A stretch of DNA of 64,000 nucleotides from Gammaproteobacteria bacterium (GTDB taxonomy: Bacteria > Pseudomonadota > Gammaproteobacteria > Ga0077554 > Ga007554). Below are positions 50,352 to 60,408 of this stretch, one piece after another (positions within the stretch are counted from its first letter, which is position 1; every line of letters begins with the position of its first letter). The notes under the pieces are model-generated. The model was not told the origin of the DNA and made no database searches. It saw only the letters and a list, made by a program, of their open reading frames with translations. The stretch covers positions 1 to 64,000 of the forward strand of contig JACPOZ010000011.1 of the NCBI GenBank assembly GCA_016191235.1. Direction: 5' to 3'. A program made the position numbers and the translations under genes.

Positions 50352-52001
50352 ATGAAACGTGAAGCTATGAGCTATGACGTGGTGATCGTTGGCGCCGGTC
50401 CGGCCGGGCTTGCTGCGGCGATTCTCCTTAAACAATTGGCAGTCAAGAGCGGACAGGAGCTTAGCGTCTGCATACTGGAAAAAGGCTCGGAAGTGGGCGC
50501 GCATATATTGTCCGGCGCCGTAATCGATCCTGTCGCACTGAATGAGTTCATTCCTGACTGGCAGGCCAAAGGGGCGCCACTCCATGCCCCTGTCACCGAA
50601 GAGCATTTTCTCGTTCTCACAGAAAGCAGCAGCTGGCGAGTCCCGAACGGGTTGCTGCCGCCATTGATGCGCAATCATGGCTGCTACGTCGCCAGTCTTG
50701 GCGACCTCTGCCGATGGCTCGCACGGCAGGCGGAGGAGCTTGGCGTGGAGATCTACTGCGGCTTCGCCGCAGCCGAGATCTTGTACGACGCCAACGGGGC
50801 CGTCACAGGTGTTGCGACTGGCGACATGGGAATCGCCAAGGACGGTAGCCACACTGCCAACTACACTCAAGGCATGGAGCTGCACGCGAAATACACCCTG
50901 ATTGCCGAGGGCGTGCGCGGATCGCTCGCACAGGAAATCGAACAGCGCTTCAAGCTGCGCGACGACGTGGAGCCGCAGAAATACGGGATAGGCTTTAAGG
51001 AGTTGTGGCGGATCGATCCCTCCCGGCACCAGTCTGGATTGGTATTACATTCACAAGGCTGGCCGCTCGGCAGTCATACAGGCGGAGGCTCTTTTCTCTA
51101 CCACTTGGCGGACAATATGGTCTCTGTCGGCTTCGTTGTGCATCTCAATTACGAGAACCCGCACCTTTCCCCTTACGACGAATTCCAGCGATTCAAGACC
51201 CACCCCGCGATCTGCGGCTTTTTCCAGGGCGGGCAACGACTCGCCTACGGCGCTCGCGCGGTGAACGAAGGCGGTCTGCAATCCATCCCCAAACTGTGCT
51301 TTCCGGGCGGCGCCTTGATCGGATGCTCGGCGGGCTTCGTCAATGTGCCACGCATCAAGGGCAGCCACAATGCCATGAAGTCCGGCATGCTGGCGGCGCA
51401 GGCCGTGGTCGACGCGATCATGGAAGGCCGTGCCAACGATGAGTTAATCGCCTACCCGGAGGCGCTTAGCACCTCGTGGGTTCAGAAAGATCTCTACAAG
51501 GTGCGCAATGTTAAACCGGCCTTGACGAAGTTCGGCAACGTGCTCGGCACGCTGTATGGCGGACTCGATATGTGGCTGCACTGCCTCGGCGTAAACGTGC
51601 CGTGGACGCTGAAACATGGCCAGCCAGATCATACCAGCCTGAAACCGGCCAGCGAGACGAACCCCATACACTACCCTAAACCGGACGGTGTGCTCACTTT
51701 CGACAAGCTCTCTTCTGTTTACCTGTCGAACACCAACCACGAAGAGAATCAGCCCTGCCACCTGCGCCTCAAGGATGCCAGCGTGCCGATTGCGGTCAAC
51801 CTCGCGCGCTTCGATGCGCCGGAGCAACGCTATTGCCCAGCCGGCGTGTATGAGATCGTAACGGAGAACAGTCAACCCCGCTTGCAGATTAACGCCCAGA
51901 ACTGCGTACACTGCAAGGCCTGCGACATCAAGGACCCAACGCAGAATATTATCTGGACGGTGCCGGAAGGTGGCGGCGGGCCAAACTATCAGGGTATGTA
52001 G
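50352..52001 (+). CDS. Electron-transfer flavoprotein-ubiquinone oxidoreductase
   Basis: The 549-residue membrane-bound flavoprotein passes electrons from ETF to ubiquinone. It shows an N-terminal FAD site (VVIVGAGPAGLAAAILLKQ), the quinone-binding region, and a C-terminal 4Fe-4S domain (CPAGVYEI..NCVHCKACDIKDP). The ATG at 50352 has a well-placed GGAG site; the ATG at 50340 does not. Together with etfBA just upstream on the other strand, this makes a complete ETF route. Confidence 0.95.
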   Translation: MKREAMSYDVVIVGAGPAGLAAAILLKQLAVKSGQELSVCILEKGSEVGAHILSGAVIDPVALNEFIPDWQAKGAPLHAPVTEEHFLVLTESSSWRVPNGLLPPLMRNHGCYVASLGDLCRWLARQAEELGVEIYCGFAAAEILYDANGAVTGVATGDMGIAKDGSHTANYTQGMELHAKYTLIAEGVRGSLAQEIEQRFKLRDDVEPQKYGIGFKELWRIDPSRHQSGLVLHSQGWPLGSHTGGGSFLYHLADNMVSVGFVVHLNYENPHLSPYDEFQRFKTHPAICGFFQGGQRLAYGARAVNEGGLQSIPKLCFPGGALIGCSAGFVNVPRIKGSHNAMKSGMLAAQAVVDAIMEGRANDELIAYPEALSTSWVQKDLYKVRNVKPALTKFGNVLGTLYGGLDMWLHCLGVNVPWTLKHGQPDHTSLKPASETNPIHYPKPDGVLTFDKLSSVYLSNTNHEENQPCHLRLKDASVPIAVNLARFDAPEQRYCPAGVYEIVTENSQPRLQINAQNCVHCKACDIKDPTQNIIWTVPEGGGGPNYQGM

Positions 52002-52040
52002 CACAGATCCATAGACCAATAATAACGACTAGCTAAAGCG

Positions 52041-55000
52041 CTATACCACCGCCTTTTTCACCCTGAACCACGCCGCATAAAGCACTGGCACGAAAAGAAT
52101 GGTGAGTGCCGTCGCGACCAGCAGGCCACCCATGATGGCATAGGCCATAGGCCCCCATAACACGCTGCTGGTGAGCGGAATCATGGCCAGTATCGCGGCG
52201 GCTGCGGTGAGGACGATGGGGCGAAAGCGGCGCAGTGTGGATTCGCGGATGGCGTCCCAAGGGGGCAAGCCTGCCGCGAGATCCTGACGAATCTGGTCTA
52301 CCAGGATCACGGTGTTGCGCATGATCATACCGCCCAGGGCAATGGTGCCGAGCATGGCGACAAAGCCGAAGGGCTGGTGAAACACCAGCAGGGCCAAAGC
52401 CACGCCGATGATACCGAGTGGCGCGGTGATCAGTACCATAATAGTGCGCGAGATGGATTTAAGCTGAATCATCAGCAGGCTGAGGATCACCGCCAGCATC
52501 AATGGCACACCCGCATTAATGGAGGCCTGGGCGCTCGCGCTCTCGCCGAGTGAACCGCCTACTTCGAAGCGATAGCCCGGCGGCAGATTTTTTCGAATTG
52601 CGGCAAATTTTGCATCAAGCTGCGCAGAGACATCCGGTGCCTGCACGCCGTCAATGTTGTCGGCACGCACGCTCATCATCAAATCGCGCGAGCGCCGCCA
52701 ATAGATGGGCTCTTCCATGGCCATCGTCACCTGCGCCACCTGGTTGAGGGGCACGCTATGCCCGGAGTCCGTTACAACATTCACCGAGGCCATCTGGTCG
52801 AGTACCATGGCTTCGTTACGCGGCGCGCGCAGAACGATATCAATGAGCTGATCACCCTCACGGAACTGTCCCACCGGCATACCCTCAATGACACCGTTGA
52901 GGGTACGCGCAATGTCGGCAGAGGAAACCCCGGCTACCCGCGCGCGATCCTGGTCTACGTCAACACGCAACGCCGGCGCCATGTCGCCCCAACTGGCATG
53001 GACATTACGCAGGCGATCATCCTGCTGCATTACCTTCCTTACTTGTTCGGCCAGACCTTTGAGCGTAGGCACATCATCGCCCAGCAGGCGAAACTCGATA
53101 GGGTAATCCACGGGCGGACCGAGCGGCACACGCAACACACGGACTCTTACGTTATTGAATCGCTCTGCCATTACGCCATGCAGGTATTCCATCACGCGCT
53201 CACGTGACGGCATGTCTTTGGTAAGCACCACAACCTGCGCATAATTGGGCCGGAACAACTGCTGGTTTAACGATAAAAAAAAGCGCGGCGAACTGTTGCC
53301 GACATAGCTGACATAGGTAGTAATGTCCTTGTTTTTGGCGAGCATGCTTCCCAATGTGTCAGCCACCTTTTCAGTGGCATGGATACTGGAACCCTCCGGC
53401 AGCCACAACTCGACCATGATTTCGGTGCGGTTTGACGAGGGAAAGAACTGCTTTTCAGTCAAACCCATGCCCACCACACCCAACACAAACGCAGCTAGCG
53501 TTGCGACAATGACACTCTTGCGGTGGCCAAGACACCACTCGATTACGCGCCGCAAACGTTTGTAGAACGGCGTGTCGAATACATCGTGCCCCGTTCCGGG
53601 ATGGGCTTTGAGAATATGAAAACCTACGAGTGGCGTAACAAATACAGCGGCGAGCCAAGACACGAGCAATGCCATGGAGATCACCGCAAACATGGCGAAG
53701 GTGTATTCGCCCGTGCCCGATTTCGCGGTTGCGATAGGCAGAAAACCGGCGACGGTGATCAGCGTGCCGGTCAGCATGGGAAACGCCGTGGCGGTATACG
53801 CAAAGGTGGCGGCGCGAAGACGATCAAAACCTTCTTCGAGTTTACGTACCATCATCTCGATCACAATCATCGCATCGTCCACCAACAGGCCGAGAGCGAT
53901 GATCAGCGCGCCTGTGGAAATGCGGTGCAGATCTATACCGAATTGACGCATCAACATAAAGGTGGCGGCCAACACCAGCGGAATGGTGACCGCCACCACG
54001 AGTCCGGCGCGCAGACCGAGGGCCAGGAAACTCATGACCAGAACGATGAAAACCGCCTCCAGAAACGTCTCCATGAATTCGCCTATGGCGGCTTTCACAA
54101 TGGCAGGCTGATCGGATACGCGGGCAAATTCGACACCCACCGGCAACTCGGCGCGCAATGCCGCCATTTCACGTTTCAGGTCCTCGCCCAAACGCAATAC
54201 ATCGCCACGTTGTTTCATGGCGATTGCCAAGCCGATGGCGGGTTTTCCGCCAAAACGCATGGTCATAGCCGGTGGATCGAGATAGCCGCGAGAGACCTCG
54301 GCCATATCGCCCAGACGTATTGTTCTGCCGTTGACACGCAAAGGCAGATTGGTAAGATCATCGATCTTTTCAAAATTACCTTTCACCCGCATCGGCACGG
54401 AATAATCGCCCGCGTTCAGGCGTCCGGAATCCTGCACAATGTTTTGGTTTTGTATGGCTTGCGCCATGGCCTTGGGTGAAATGCCCAGCGCCGCCAAGCG
54501 GTAGTTTGAAACGGTGATGGTGACCTGCTCCGGCTGCACGCCCACCAGATCAATCTTGGCAATATCCGGGAGTTTCAGCAGCCGCTGGCGGGCAAGCTCC
54601 GTATAATGGCGCAGCTCCGCAAGCGTAAACCCATCGCCCGTGAACGCATAAATAGAGCCAAATACATCACCGAATTCATCGTTGAAGGAAGGCCCGATCA
54701 CACCGGGGGGCAGCGTATGCTGAATGTCTCCAATCTTCTTGCGTGCCTGATACCACAACTGCGGCACTTGGGCGGGCGGCGCGGCATCCAGCAACTCCAG
54801 AATGATCAGCGACTCCCCGGCGCGCGAATAGCTGGTCATCACCTTGTAATAGGGAACTTCCTGAAGTTTTTTCTCGATACGGTCGGTAATCTCCTGATCG
54901 ACCTGCCGTGGCGTGGCACCTGCCCATTGGGTACGAATCACCATGGCGCGGAAGGTAAAATCCGGATCTTCGCGCTGACCAAGCTGCTGATACGCAATGG

Positions 55001-55088
55001 CCCCGGCGATGGCGATCATGGCGATAAAAAACCACGCCAACTGGCGCTGCCTTAGGGCCAGCGCGGTAAGATTAAAGCGGTCTTTCAT
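52041..55088 (-). CDS. RND efflux permease (hydrophobe/multidrug type)
   Basis: The 1015-residue inner-membrane pump has twelve-helix RND architecture with the charged helix-4 motif ALGLLVDDAMIVIE and FALGLRAGLVVAVTIPLV-type segments. It belongs with the AcrB-like but more divergent proteobacterial pumps that pair with RND adaptors and a TetR. The start overlaps the adaptor stop by 4 bp. No outer-membrane channel gene is adjacent. Substrates are unknown. Confidence 0.9.
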   Translation of the reverse strand: MKDRFNLTALALRQRQLAWFFIAMIAIAGAIAYQQLGQREDPDFTFRAMVIRTQWAGATPRQVDQEITDRIEKKLQEVPYYKVMTSYSRAGESLIILELLDAAPPAQVPQLWYQARKKIGDIQHTLPPGVIGPSFNDEFGDVFGSIYAFTGDGFTLAELRHYTELARQRLLKLPDIAKIDLVGVQPEQVTITVSNYRLAALGISPKAMAQAIQNQNIVQDSGRLNAGDYSVPMRVKGNFEKIDDLTNLPLRVNGRTIRLGDMAEVSRGYLDPPAMTMRFGGKPAIGLAIAMKQRGDVLRLGEDLKREMAALRAELPVGVEFARVSDQPAIVKAAIGEFMETFLEAVFIVLVMSFLALGLRAGLVVAVTIPLVLAATFMLMRQFGIDLHRISTGALIIALGLLVDDAMIVIEMMVRKLEEGFDRLRAATFAYTATAFPMLTGTLITVAGFLPIATAKSGTGEYTFAMFAVISMALLVSWLAAVFVTPLVGFHILKAHPGTGHDVFDTPFYKRLRRVIEWCLGHRKSVIVATLAAFVLGVVGMGLTEKQFFPSSNRTEIMVELWLPEGSSIHATEKVADTLGSMLAKNKDITTYVSYVGNSSPRFFLSLNQQLFRPNYAQVVVLTKDMPSRERVMEYLHGVMAERFNNVRVRVLRVPLGPPVDYPIEFRLLGDDVPTLKGLAEQVRKVMQQDDRLRNVHASWGDMAPALRVDVDQDRARVAGVSSADIARTLNGVIEGMPVGQFREGDQLIDIVLRAPRNEAMVLDQMASVNVVTDSGHSVPLNQVAQVTMAMEEPIYWRRSRDLMMSVRADNIDGVQAPDVSAQLDAKFAAIRKNLPPGYRFEVGGSLGESASAQASINAGVPLMLAVILSLLMIQLKSISRTIMVLITAPLGIIGVALALLVFHQPFGFVAMLGTIALGGMIMRNTVILVDQIRQDLAAGLPPWDAIRESTLRRFRPIVLTAAAAILAMIPLTSSVLWGPMAYAIMGGLLVATALTILFVPVLYAAWFRVKKAVV

Positions 55089-56146
55089 GGCAGCGGCCGC
55101 ACTTTCTGGCCTTCATGCAACAGATTGGCGCCCGCCACCACCACAACCTCGCCCGGACTCAAGCCGCTGTCGATTTGCCAGTCATTACCGTTGACCGCCC
55201 CGGTGGTGACAACGGCGGCACGCACGGTGGACGTGGCAGCGTCGAACCTCCATACCCGAGGCACTCCGTCGCGGGTAAAAACGGCCGGCAGCGGCAGGCG
55301 TATCGTCTGCGCACTGTTCTGGACTATTTGAACAGTCGCGCTCATGTTCAGGCTGAGTGCATCTTGTGCTGCATTTACCGTAATGCGCGCCGCATAGGTG
55401 CGTGTCGCAGGATCGGCCGCGGCCGCAAGTTCACGTAACGTACCGGGGTAGGATTGGTTCGGGCGGGCGTTGAGCGTGACTTCAAAGGCCTTGGCCGACT
55501 TGATACGCGCAAGCTCTCCTTCCGGTATATGAATCTCTACCTCACGCTCACCTGGGCGAGCAAGCCTCAACACCGGCTGTCCCGCAGCAACCACCTGTCC
55601 CACATTGAAATCCAGCGCCGTGACTACACCCGCCGAGTCGGCAATGAGCGTGGTGTAACCCACCTGCCTGTTGCTCTCGGACTGCATCGCCTCCGCCGCC
55701 TTCAGCCTGGCTCGGGCACTCTCCACCGCCGTCTTCTGCCGCGCCAGTTCCGCCTCAGTCACAAAACCCCGGGTGCGCAAGCCATTAAAGCGGTTCAGGT
55801 CGGTTTCGGCCAATGCCAGCTCGGCCCTGAAGCGTGCCACGTCAGCCGCTTGAGCATCGGCCCCGAGCTTATAGTCAATGGCCTCTATACGCCCAAGCAC
55901 CTGGCCCTGTCTCACATTGGCGCCCAACTCCACATTGCGCTCGATCACCTTGCCGCCAACCCTGAAAGCCAGCGGCGCCTCGTGACGGGCACGCACATCC
56001 CCCGCCATCGCCAGGCGGCTGGATTGGGACGCTGTTGTGATGGTCATCACCTTCACCGGACGGATGGGTTCGGGTGGCGCGGCCGCCTCCTCACGGCAGG
56101 CCGCCGCCGTCAGGCACATCAGCGAAAGTGCTAACAGCTTACGCAT
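55085..56146 (-). CDS. RND periplasmic adaptor, probable lipoprotein
   Basis: The 353-residue adaptor has an export signal (MRKLLALSLMCLTAAAC) with a lipobox-like TAAAC, so the mature protein is likely lipid-anchored at Cys17. A barrel/lipoyl region (RHEAPLAFRVGGKVIERNVELGANVRQGQ in part), an alpha-hairpin (about 95-160) and a beta-barrel follow. The ATG at 56146 has AAGGATG upstream and overlaps the tetR stop by 8 bp. It pairs with the downstream permease. Confidence 0.88.
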   Translation of the reverse strand: MRKLLALSLMCLTAAACREEAAAPPEPIRPVKVMTITTASQSSRLAMAGDVRARHEAPLAFRVGGKVIERNVELGANVRQGQVLGRIEAIDYKLGADAQAADVARFRAELALAETDLNRFNGLRTRGFVTEAELARQKTAVESARARLKAAEAMQSESNRQVGYTTLIADSAGVVTALDFNVGQVVAAGQPVLRLARPGEREVEIHIPEGELARIKSAKAFEVTLNARPNQSYPGTLRELAAAADPATRTYAARITVNAAQDALSLNMSATVQIVQNSAQTIRLPLPAVFTRDGVPRVWRFDAATSTVRAAVVTTGAVNGNDWQIDSGLSPGEVVVVAGANLLHEGQKVRPLP

Positions 56147-56789
56147 GGCTATCATCCTTAGAATTGAGCGTGCCGCGCCACAAGGCACGTAGCGCATTAT
56201 CGAGTTCAGTCAGGTAATCCGGTGACAGGGCTTCACCGTTGGCATATATCTGGCTACAACATGCGCTGCCCAGCAATTGCCAGAGTCCGAGCATCAAACC
56301 ATACGATTGCATTAGCAAACGCACACCCGCCGTCACATTTTCAAAATCAAAGTGACGGCACAGCAATGCACCGGCTGCGTTAAGACGCCCCGATTTGCGC
56401 TGCTCGAACGCCCTTACCACCTCCGGCGTCACGCTTTTGTCCAGCAAACTGCTTATCAACATTGCCAACGGCAAAAAGGCGGGGACTTCGACAATATGAT
56501 GCCTGGTCAAAGCGATCATATCGTCGAGGGTCATTCGCTCAGGCTGCTGGGCACGCTCCAGTAATGCATCAAAAAAAGCCTCTACATGGCGCTCATGCGC
56601 TGCCAGCAACAAGTCTTCCTTGGATTTGAAATAAAGATATACCGTACCCTTGGCGATACCGGCGGCCCTGGCAACATCACTTACATTAGAGACGCGCTCA
56701 GGATGCTCCACCCACAGGCGCATCGCCGCATCCAGCAGCGCTGTGCGGCGTTCTTCACGGGCTTCTTCAGTAGCGGGGCGGCGCGGCAT
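56139..56789 (-). CDS. TetR-family repressor of the efflux operon
   Basis: The 216-residue product has an HTH region (RRTALLDAAMRLWVEHPERVSNVSDVARAAGIAKGTVYLYFKSKEDLL in part) and a variable helical ligand domain. It is the first gene of a tetR-adaptor-permease unit. A palindrome lies between its own -35 and -10 boxes, so the repressor very likely controls the whole operon and is relieved by a pump substrate. Confidence 0.92.
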   Translation of the reverse strand: MPRRPATEEAREERRTALLDAAMRLWVEHPERVSNVSDVARAAGIAKGTVYLYFKSKEDLLLAAHERHVEAFFDALLERAQQPERMTLDDMIALTRHHIVEVPAFLPLAMLISSLLDKSVTPEVVRAFEQRKSGRLNAAGALLCRHFDFENVTAGVRLLMQSYGLMLGLWQLLGSACCSQIYANGEALSPDYLTELDNALRALWRGTLNSKDDSHA

Positions 56790-56822
56790 ATATACCGACT
56801 CATGGTCATGTTATTGAACCTG

Positions 56823-56851
56823 AGTATAATGACCACTGGTCAGGATATCAA
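56823..56851 (-). promoter_or_regulatory. tetR promoter with built-in operator palindrome
   Basis: On the minus strand TTGATA (56851-56846) and TATACT (56828-56823) are 17 bp apart. The spacer holds the perfect palindrome TGACCACTGGTCA (56830-56842, centre C). A TetR dimer bound here would block RNA polymerase directly. Confidence 0.8.
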
Positions 56852-57605
56852 TACTTTGGAGACGGTGAGTCACATGGAGTCTGTCAATGCGTGCATCCAT
56901 GCGGAAAACATCCTTGGCTAATATCCAAACCGATCACTGTTACGCTATGCATCTATGATTGATTCTTTCCTCCTCGCTCAGCGCGTGACTACTTCACCCG
57001 ATTGGCACATTACGATGCCGTATAAGAAGATGGAAGAGTCCGTCAGAATGGGGATCACGCACCACTACAGAAATCAACCCAATGGTACGCGCAGCGCAAC
57101 CTGCATTTACTACCGGCACACAGCATGATTAACCGTACGGCAGGCGCCACACTTTGGCATCATCGGGCCACCCTGTGACTGAAAAGCGGGGAGAAATTCC
57201 TCCTGCACCATTTGCCACCGTTGCATCAATTGCGCGCGTTGCGTAGCATTCCACCGTAAGATGGGAATGAGGTGGCAATGCCTCCTGGGCGTCCGATGCA
57301 GGTCTTGATAATTCACATCATACCCCAAGGGCAGGCTACGCGCTGCCAGCTATGGCGGCGCCCGCCTCTTCTTTTTTCGGTTTTACCCACCGAAAATCAC
57401 GCATCAATGGCGTGTTTTGCAAGAGCCTCAAGAACCCCAGATAAATAGGCACTTTCCTTCTGTGAGGAGGAGCATAAAATGCGATTAGGGTGTGCAGTGG
57501 CTGCGAGACTAACCCCCAGCAAACACGATGCGACGAATATGTTGTGGCTAGGGTGCGTGGGAATGAAATGCCGAGTTTGAAATTATCGCACTGGGAGAGC
57601 AAATA
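56852..57605 (+). other. 754-bp region before the Sel1 gene, no clear gene
   Basis: On the minus strand, two short frames (57110-57328 with HLIPILRWNATQRAQLMQRW, and 57336-57602) look like fragments of coding sequence but are not recognised. One arm of a direct repeat (57072-57123) is also here. The region may be the debris of a deleted gene. A GGAG-like site precedes the Sel1 start. Confidence 0.4.
57072..57123. repeat. Direct repeat flanking the Sel1 gene, left copy
   Basis: This 52-bp stretch (containing TCAACCCAATGGTACGCGCA and CTGCATTTACTACCGGC) matches 59089-59140 in the same direction. By eye, all differences are transitions. The Sel1 gene lies between the two copies. Confidence 0.65.
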
Positions 57606-59000
57606 ATGAAAAGGATTGTTATCACGCTTGTATTGACAGCCCTATTGCCGTTTGCTGTGCATGGGGACATGAAGGAAGCGGATATGGCTTACCAGAAAGC
57701 CGATTACACTGCTGCACTAAAGGAATATCGGCACCTTGCGGATAGTGGGGATGCCGAAGCGCAGTTCAAGCTTGGGCGAATGTACCACGATCTCCAAGGG
57801 GTACCTCCTGACTATTTTCAAGCCGACCAGTGGTATCGCAGGGCCGCCAATCAGGGCCATGTCGAGGCGCAGTTCAATATCGGACTGATGTTTATGTACC
57901 GCGAGGGCAGCGGAGGCATATACCAAGATTATACACAGGCTGCAGAGTGGTTTCACAAGGCCGCTGACCAAGGCCACGCCAAGGCACAGTTCAATTTTGG
58001 GTTGATGTACGCCGATGGCCGTGGAGTGCCGCAGGACTATACGCAGGCTGTGCAGTGGCTTCGCAAGGCTGCTGATCAAGGCCATGCTGAGGCGCAGAGC
58101 AATCTTGGGTTGATGTACGCCGATGGCCGTGGAGTGTCGCAGGACTATACGCAGGCTGTGCAGTGGCTTCGCAAGGCTGCCGATCAAGGCCACGCTAGGG
58201 CGCAGTTCAATATTGGATTGCTGTACGCCGATGGCCGAGGGGTGCCGCAGGACTATACGCAGGCCGCACAGTGGTATCGCAAAGCGGCTGATCAGAGTCA
58301 TGCCGAAGCGCAGAGCAATCTTGGATTGATGTACGTCGATGGCCGAGGGGTGCCGCAGGACTATACGCAGGCTGTGCAGTGGCTTCGCAAGGCTGCCGAT
58401 CAAGGCCACGCTAGGGCGCAGTTCAATATTGGATTGCTGTACGCCGATGGCCGTGGGGTGCCGCAGGGCCATTGGCAGGCCGCACAGTGGTATCGCAAAG
58501 CGGCTGATCAGAGTCATGCCGAAGCGCAGAGCAATCTTGGGTTGATGTACGTCGATGGCCGGGGGGTGCCGCAGGACTATTCGCAGGCCGTACAGTGGTA
58601 TCGCAAAGCGGCTGATCAGGGTCGTGCCGAAGCGCAGAACAGTCTTGGGTGGATGTACGAGCGCGGTTACGGCGTGAAACAGAATAAGCCCGAAGCACTG
58701 ACATGGTACCGCAAGGCTGCCGATCAGGGGTATGTAAAGGCTAAGCAAAACCTGGATACCCTCGCACAAAACCTGGATGCCCTCACAAAAGAGATGTCGC
58801 GTAAAGCTATAGAGCTTGCGATGTTCCGCAAGAAAATTCAAGTTGGCATGACAAGCCATTGCGGCTTGGTGGTCGAGGTGAAACCGCCCATTGCCAAAAT
58901 CCAAACGATGATTGGCGAGCACTGGTTGAAGATCGAGCAACTCTATCCGGAGGGCGAAATCTCTTGCAGTTTCGTCAATGGCAGGTACATCGAACCCTGA
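57606..59000 (+). CDS. Secreted Sel1-repeat (TPR-like) protein
   Basis: The 464-residue product has a signal peptide (MKRIVITLVLTALLPFAVHG) and about nine Sel1-like repeats of 36 residues (pattern AEAQ.NLGLMY.DGRGVPQDYTQA..W.RKAADQGH) from about 49 to 378, then a non-repeat C-terminal domain (about 395-464) with MTSHCGLVVEVKPPIAKIQTMI. Units 5-6 and 7-8 are a near-exact 216-bp DNA duplication (58194 and 58410). Sel1 proteins scaffold protein-protein contacts; the partner is unknown. It is flanked by direct repeats. Confidence 0.88.
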   Translation: MKRIVITLVLTALLPFAVHGDMKEADMAYQKADYTAALKEYRHLADSGDAEAQFKLGRMYHDLQGVPPDYFQADQWYRRAANQGHVEAQFNIGLMFMYREGSGGIYQDYTQAAEWFHKAADQGHAKAQFNFGLMYADGRGVPQDYTQAVQWLRKAADQGHAEAQSNLGLMYADGRGVSQDYTQAVQWLRKAADQGHARAQFNIGLLYADGRGVPQDYTQAAQWYRKAADQSHAEAQSNLGLMYVDGRGVPQDYTQAVQWLRKAADQGHARAQFNIGLLYADGRGVPQGHWQAAQWYRKAADQSHAEAQSNLGLMYVDGRGVPQDYSQAVQWYRKAADQGRAEAQNSLGWMYERGYGVKQNKPEALTWYRKAADQGYVKAKQNLDTLAQNLDALTKEMSRKAIELAMFRKKIQVGMTSHCGLVVEVKPPIAKIQTMIGEHWLKIEQLYPEGEISCSFVNGRYIEP

Positions 59001-59088
59001 CGAGACAACAAAGGGTACACGTAAGCGGTACGGGGTCGTGCTTTTTGCTATTTTGTCCATTAGAGTGCATCCCACACACCTCTACATA

Positions 59089-59140
59089 AGTCAACCCAAT
59101 GATGCGCACAGCGCGCCCTGCATTTGCTACCGGCGTGCGG
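59089..59140. repeat. Direct repeat flanking the Sel1 gene, right copy
   Basis: Matches 57072-57123 with about ten differences, all transitions by eye. It lies between the Sel1 gene and cca. Confidence 0.65.
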
Positions 59141-59178
59141 CAGGCGATGCCCGCCATGACTAACGACCGAGGAATTAA

Positions 59179-60405
59179 GTGAAAATTTATCAAGTCGGTG
59201 GCTCCGTGCGCGACAAACTGCTCGGTCTGCCCGTGCAGGACCGGGACTGGGTTGTTGTGGGCGCCACTCCGCAACAGATGCTGGATCGGGGCTTCAAGCA
59301 GGTGGGGCAGGATTTTCCGGTATTTCTGCACCCGGACACCCACGAGGAATACGCCCTCGCCCGCACCGAACGCAAGACTGGCCCTGGCTATAAAGGCTTT
59401 AGCGTGCATGCCGCGCCCGACGTCACCCTGGAAGATGACCTGGTGCGCCGCGACCTGACCATTAACGCCATGGCCGAAACCCCGGACGGCACGCTGATCG
59501 ACCCCTACGGTGGCGCCGAAGACCTGCGCCAGCGGCAGTTGCGCCACGTCTCGGCCGCCTTCGTCGAAGACCCGGTGCGCATCCTGCGCGTGGCGCGCTT
59601 TGCCGCGCGGTTTGCCCCTCTGGGCTTCCGTGTTGCCGATGAGACCAATGTCTTGATGCGCCAGATGGTCGAGTCAGGCGAGGTCGATGCGCTGGTGCCG
59701 GAACGGGTGTGGGCGGAGCTGGTGCGCGCGCTGGGCGAGGCGCTACCCTCGCGCTTTTTCGAGACGCTGCGCGATTGCGGGGCATTGGCACGGCTGTTCC
59801 CCGATATCGACCGCCTGTTCGGCGTACCCCAGCCGCCCGAACACCACCCCGAGATCGACACCGGCGTGCATGTGATGCTGGTGCTGGATCAGGCCGCGCG
59901 CCTGTCTCCCGATACGCAGGTGCGCTTTGCAGCGCTGCTGCACGACCTTGGCAAGGGCACCACGCCAGCGGAGGAATGGCCGCGCCACATCGGCCACGAG
60001 GCGCGTGGCGTGGATCTGGTGAAGGCGATGTGCAAGCACTGGCGCGTGCCTGGTGACTACCGTGATCTCGCCGTACTCACAGCAAAATACCATACCCACT
60101 GCCACCGCGCTGCCGAACTGCGCCCATCCACCTTGCTGGACACCCTGCAAGCACTCGACGCCTTGCGCCGCCCGCAGCGCTTCGAGAGTTTTTTGCTGGC
60201 CTGCGAGGCGGACTTCCGGGGCCGCCCCGGCTATGAGGACAAACCTTATCCGCAGGCCGACATCTTTCGCGCCGCCCTGCAGGCCGCGCAAACCATAGAT
60301 GCCAAGGCACTGGTGGCGGAGGGACTTGTGGGCGAGGCATTGGCCGAAAAACTGCGGCGCCAGCGCATCACGGCAATAGCCCGCATCTCAAAAGTACAAG
60401 AGTAA
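59179..60405 (+). CDS. cca: CCA tRNA nucleotidyltransferase with HD domain
   Basis: The 408-residue enzyme builds or repairs the CCA end of tRNAs. The class II nucleotidyltransferase head is intact ([45 protein letters not shown]). The HD domain ([14 protein letters not shown]) gives the phosphatase and phosphodiesterase activities of the gammaproteobacterial type. The start is GTG at 59179 with a GGA-containing site. YdcF-like gene follows after 3 bp. Confidence 0.96.
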   Translation: MKIYQVGGSVRDKLLGLPVQDRDWVVVGATPQQMLDRGFKQVGQDFPVFLHPDTHEEYALARTERKTGPGYKGFSVHAAPDVTLEDDLVRRDLTINAMAETPDGTLIDPYGGAEDLRQRQLRHVSAAFVEDPVRILRVARFAARFAPLGFRVADETNVLMRQMVESGEVDALVPERVWAELVRALGEALPSRFFETLRDCGALARLFPDIDRLFGVPQPPEHHPEIDTGVHVMLVLDQAARLSPDTQVRFAALLHDLGKGTTPAEEWPRHIGHEARGVDLVKAMCKHWRVPGDYRDLAVLTAKYHTHCHRAAELRPSTLLDTLQALDALRRPQRFESFLLACEADFRGRPGYEDKPYPQADIFRAALQAAQTIDAKALVAEGLVGEALAEKLRRQRITAIARISKVQE

Positions 60406-60408
60406 AGT

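Noticed and set aside
53523-54479. 318-codon plus-strand frame opposite the RND permease
   Set aside because: A His/Gln/Arg-rich shadow of a high-GC gene without recognisable domains.
57110-57602. Two minus-strand frames before the Sel1 gene
   Set aside because: They look like coding debris but lack start signals and known relatives, so they are described only within the intergenic entry.
58000-58660. Regular repeats that could suggest a CRISPR array
   Set aside because: Units are 108 bp or 216 bp, contiguous and in frame; there are no spacers.
57717-59075. 452-codon open frame on the minus strand across the Sel1 gene
   Set aside because: It mirrors the Sel1 repeats, has no family features and no ribosome-binding site. 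Repetition of the real gene keeps the reverse frame open.
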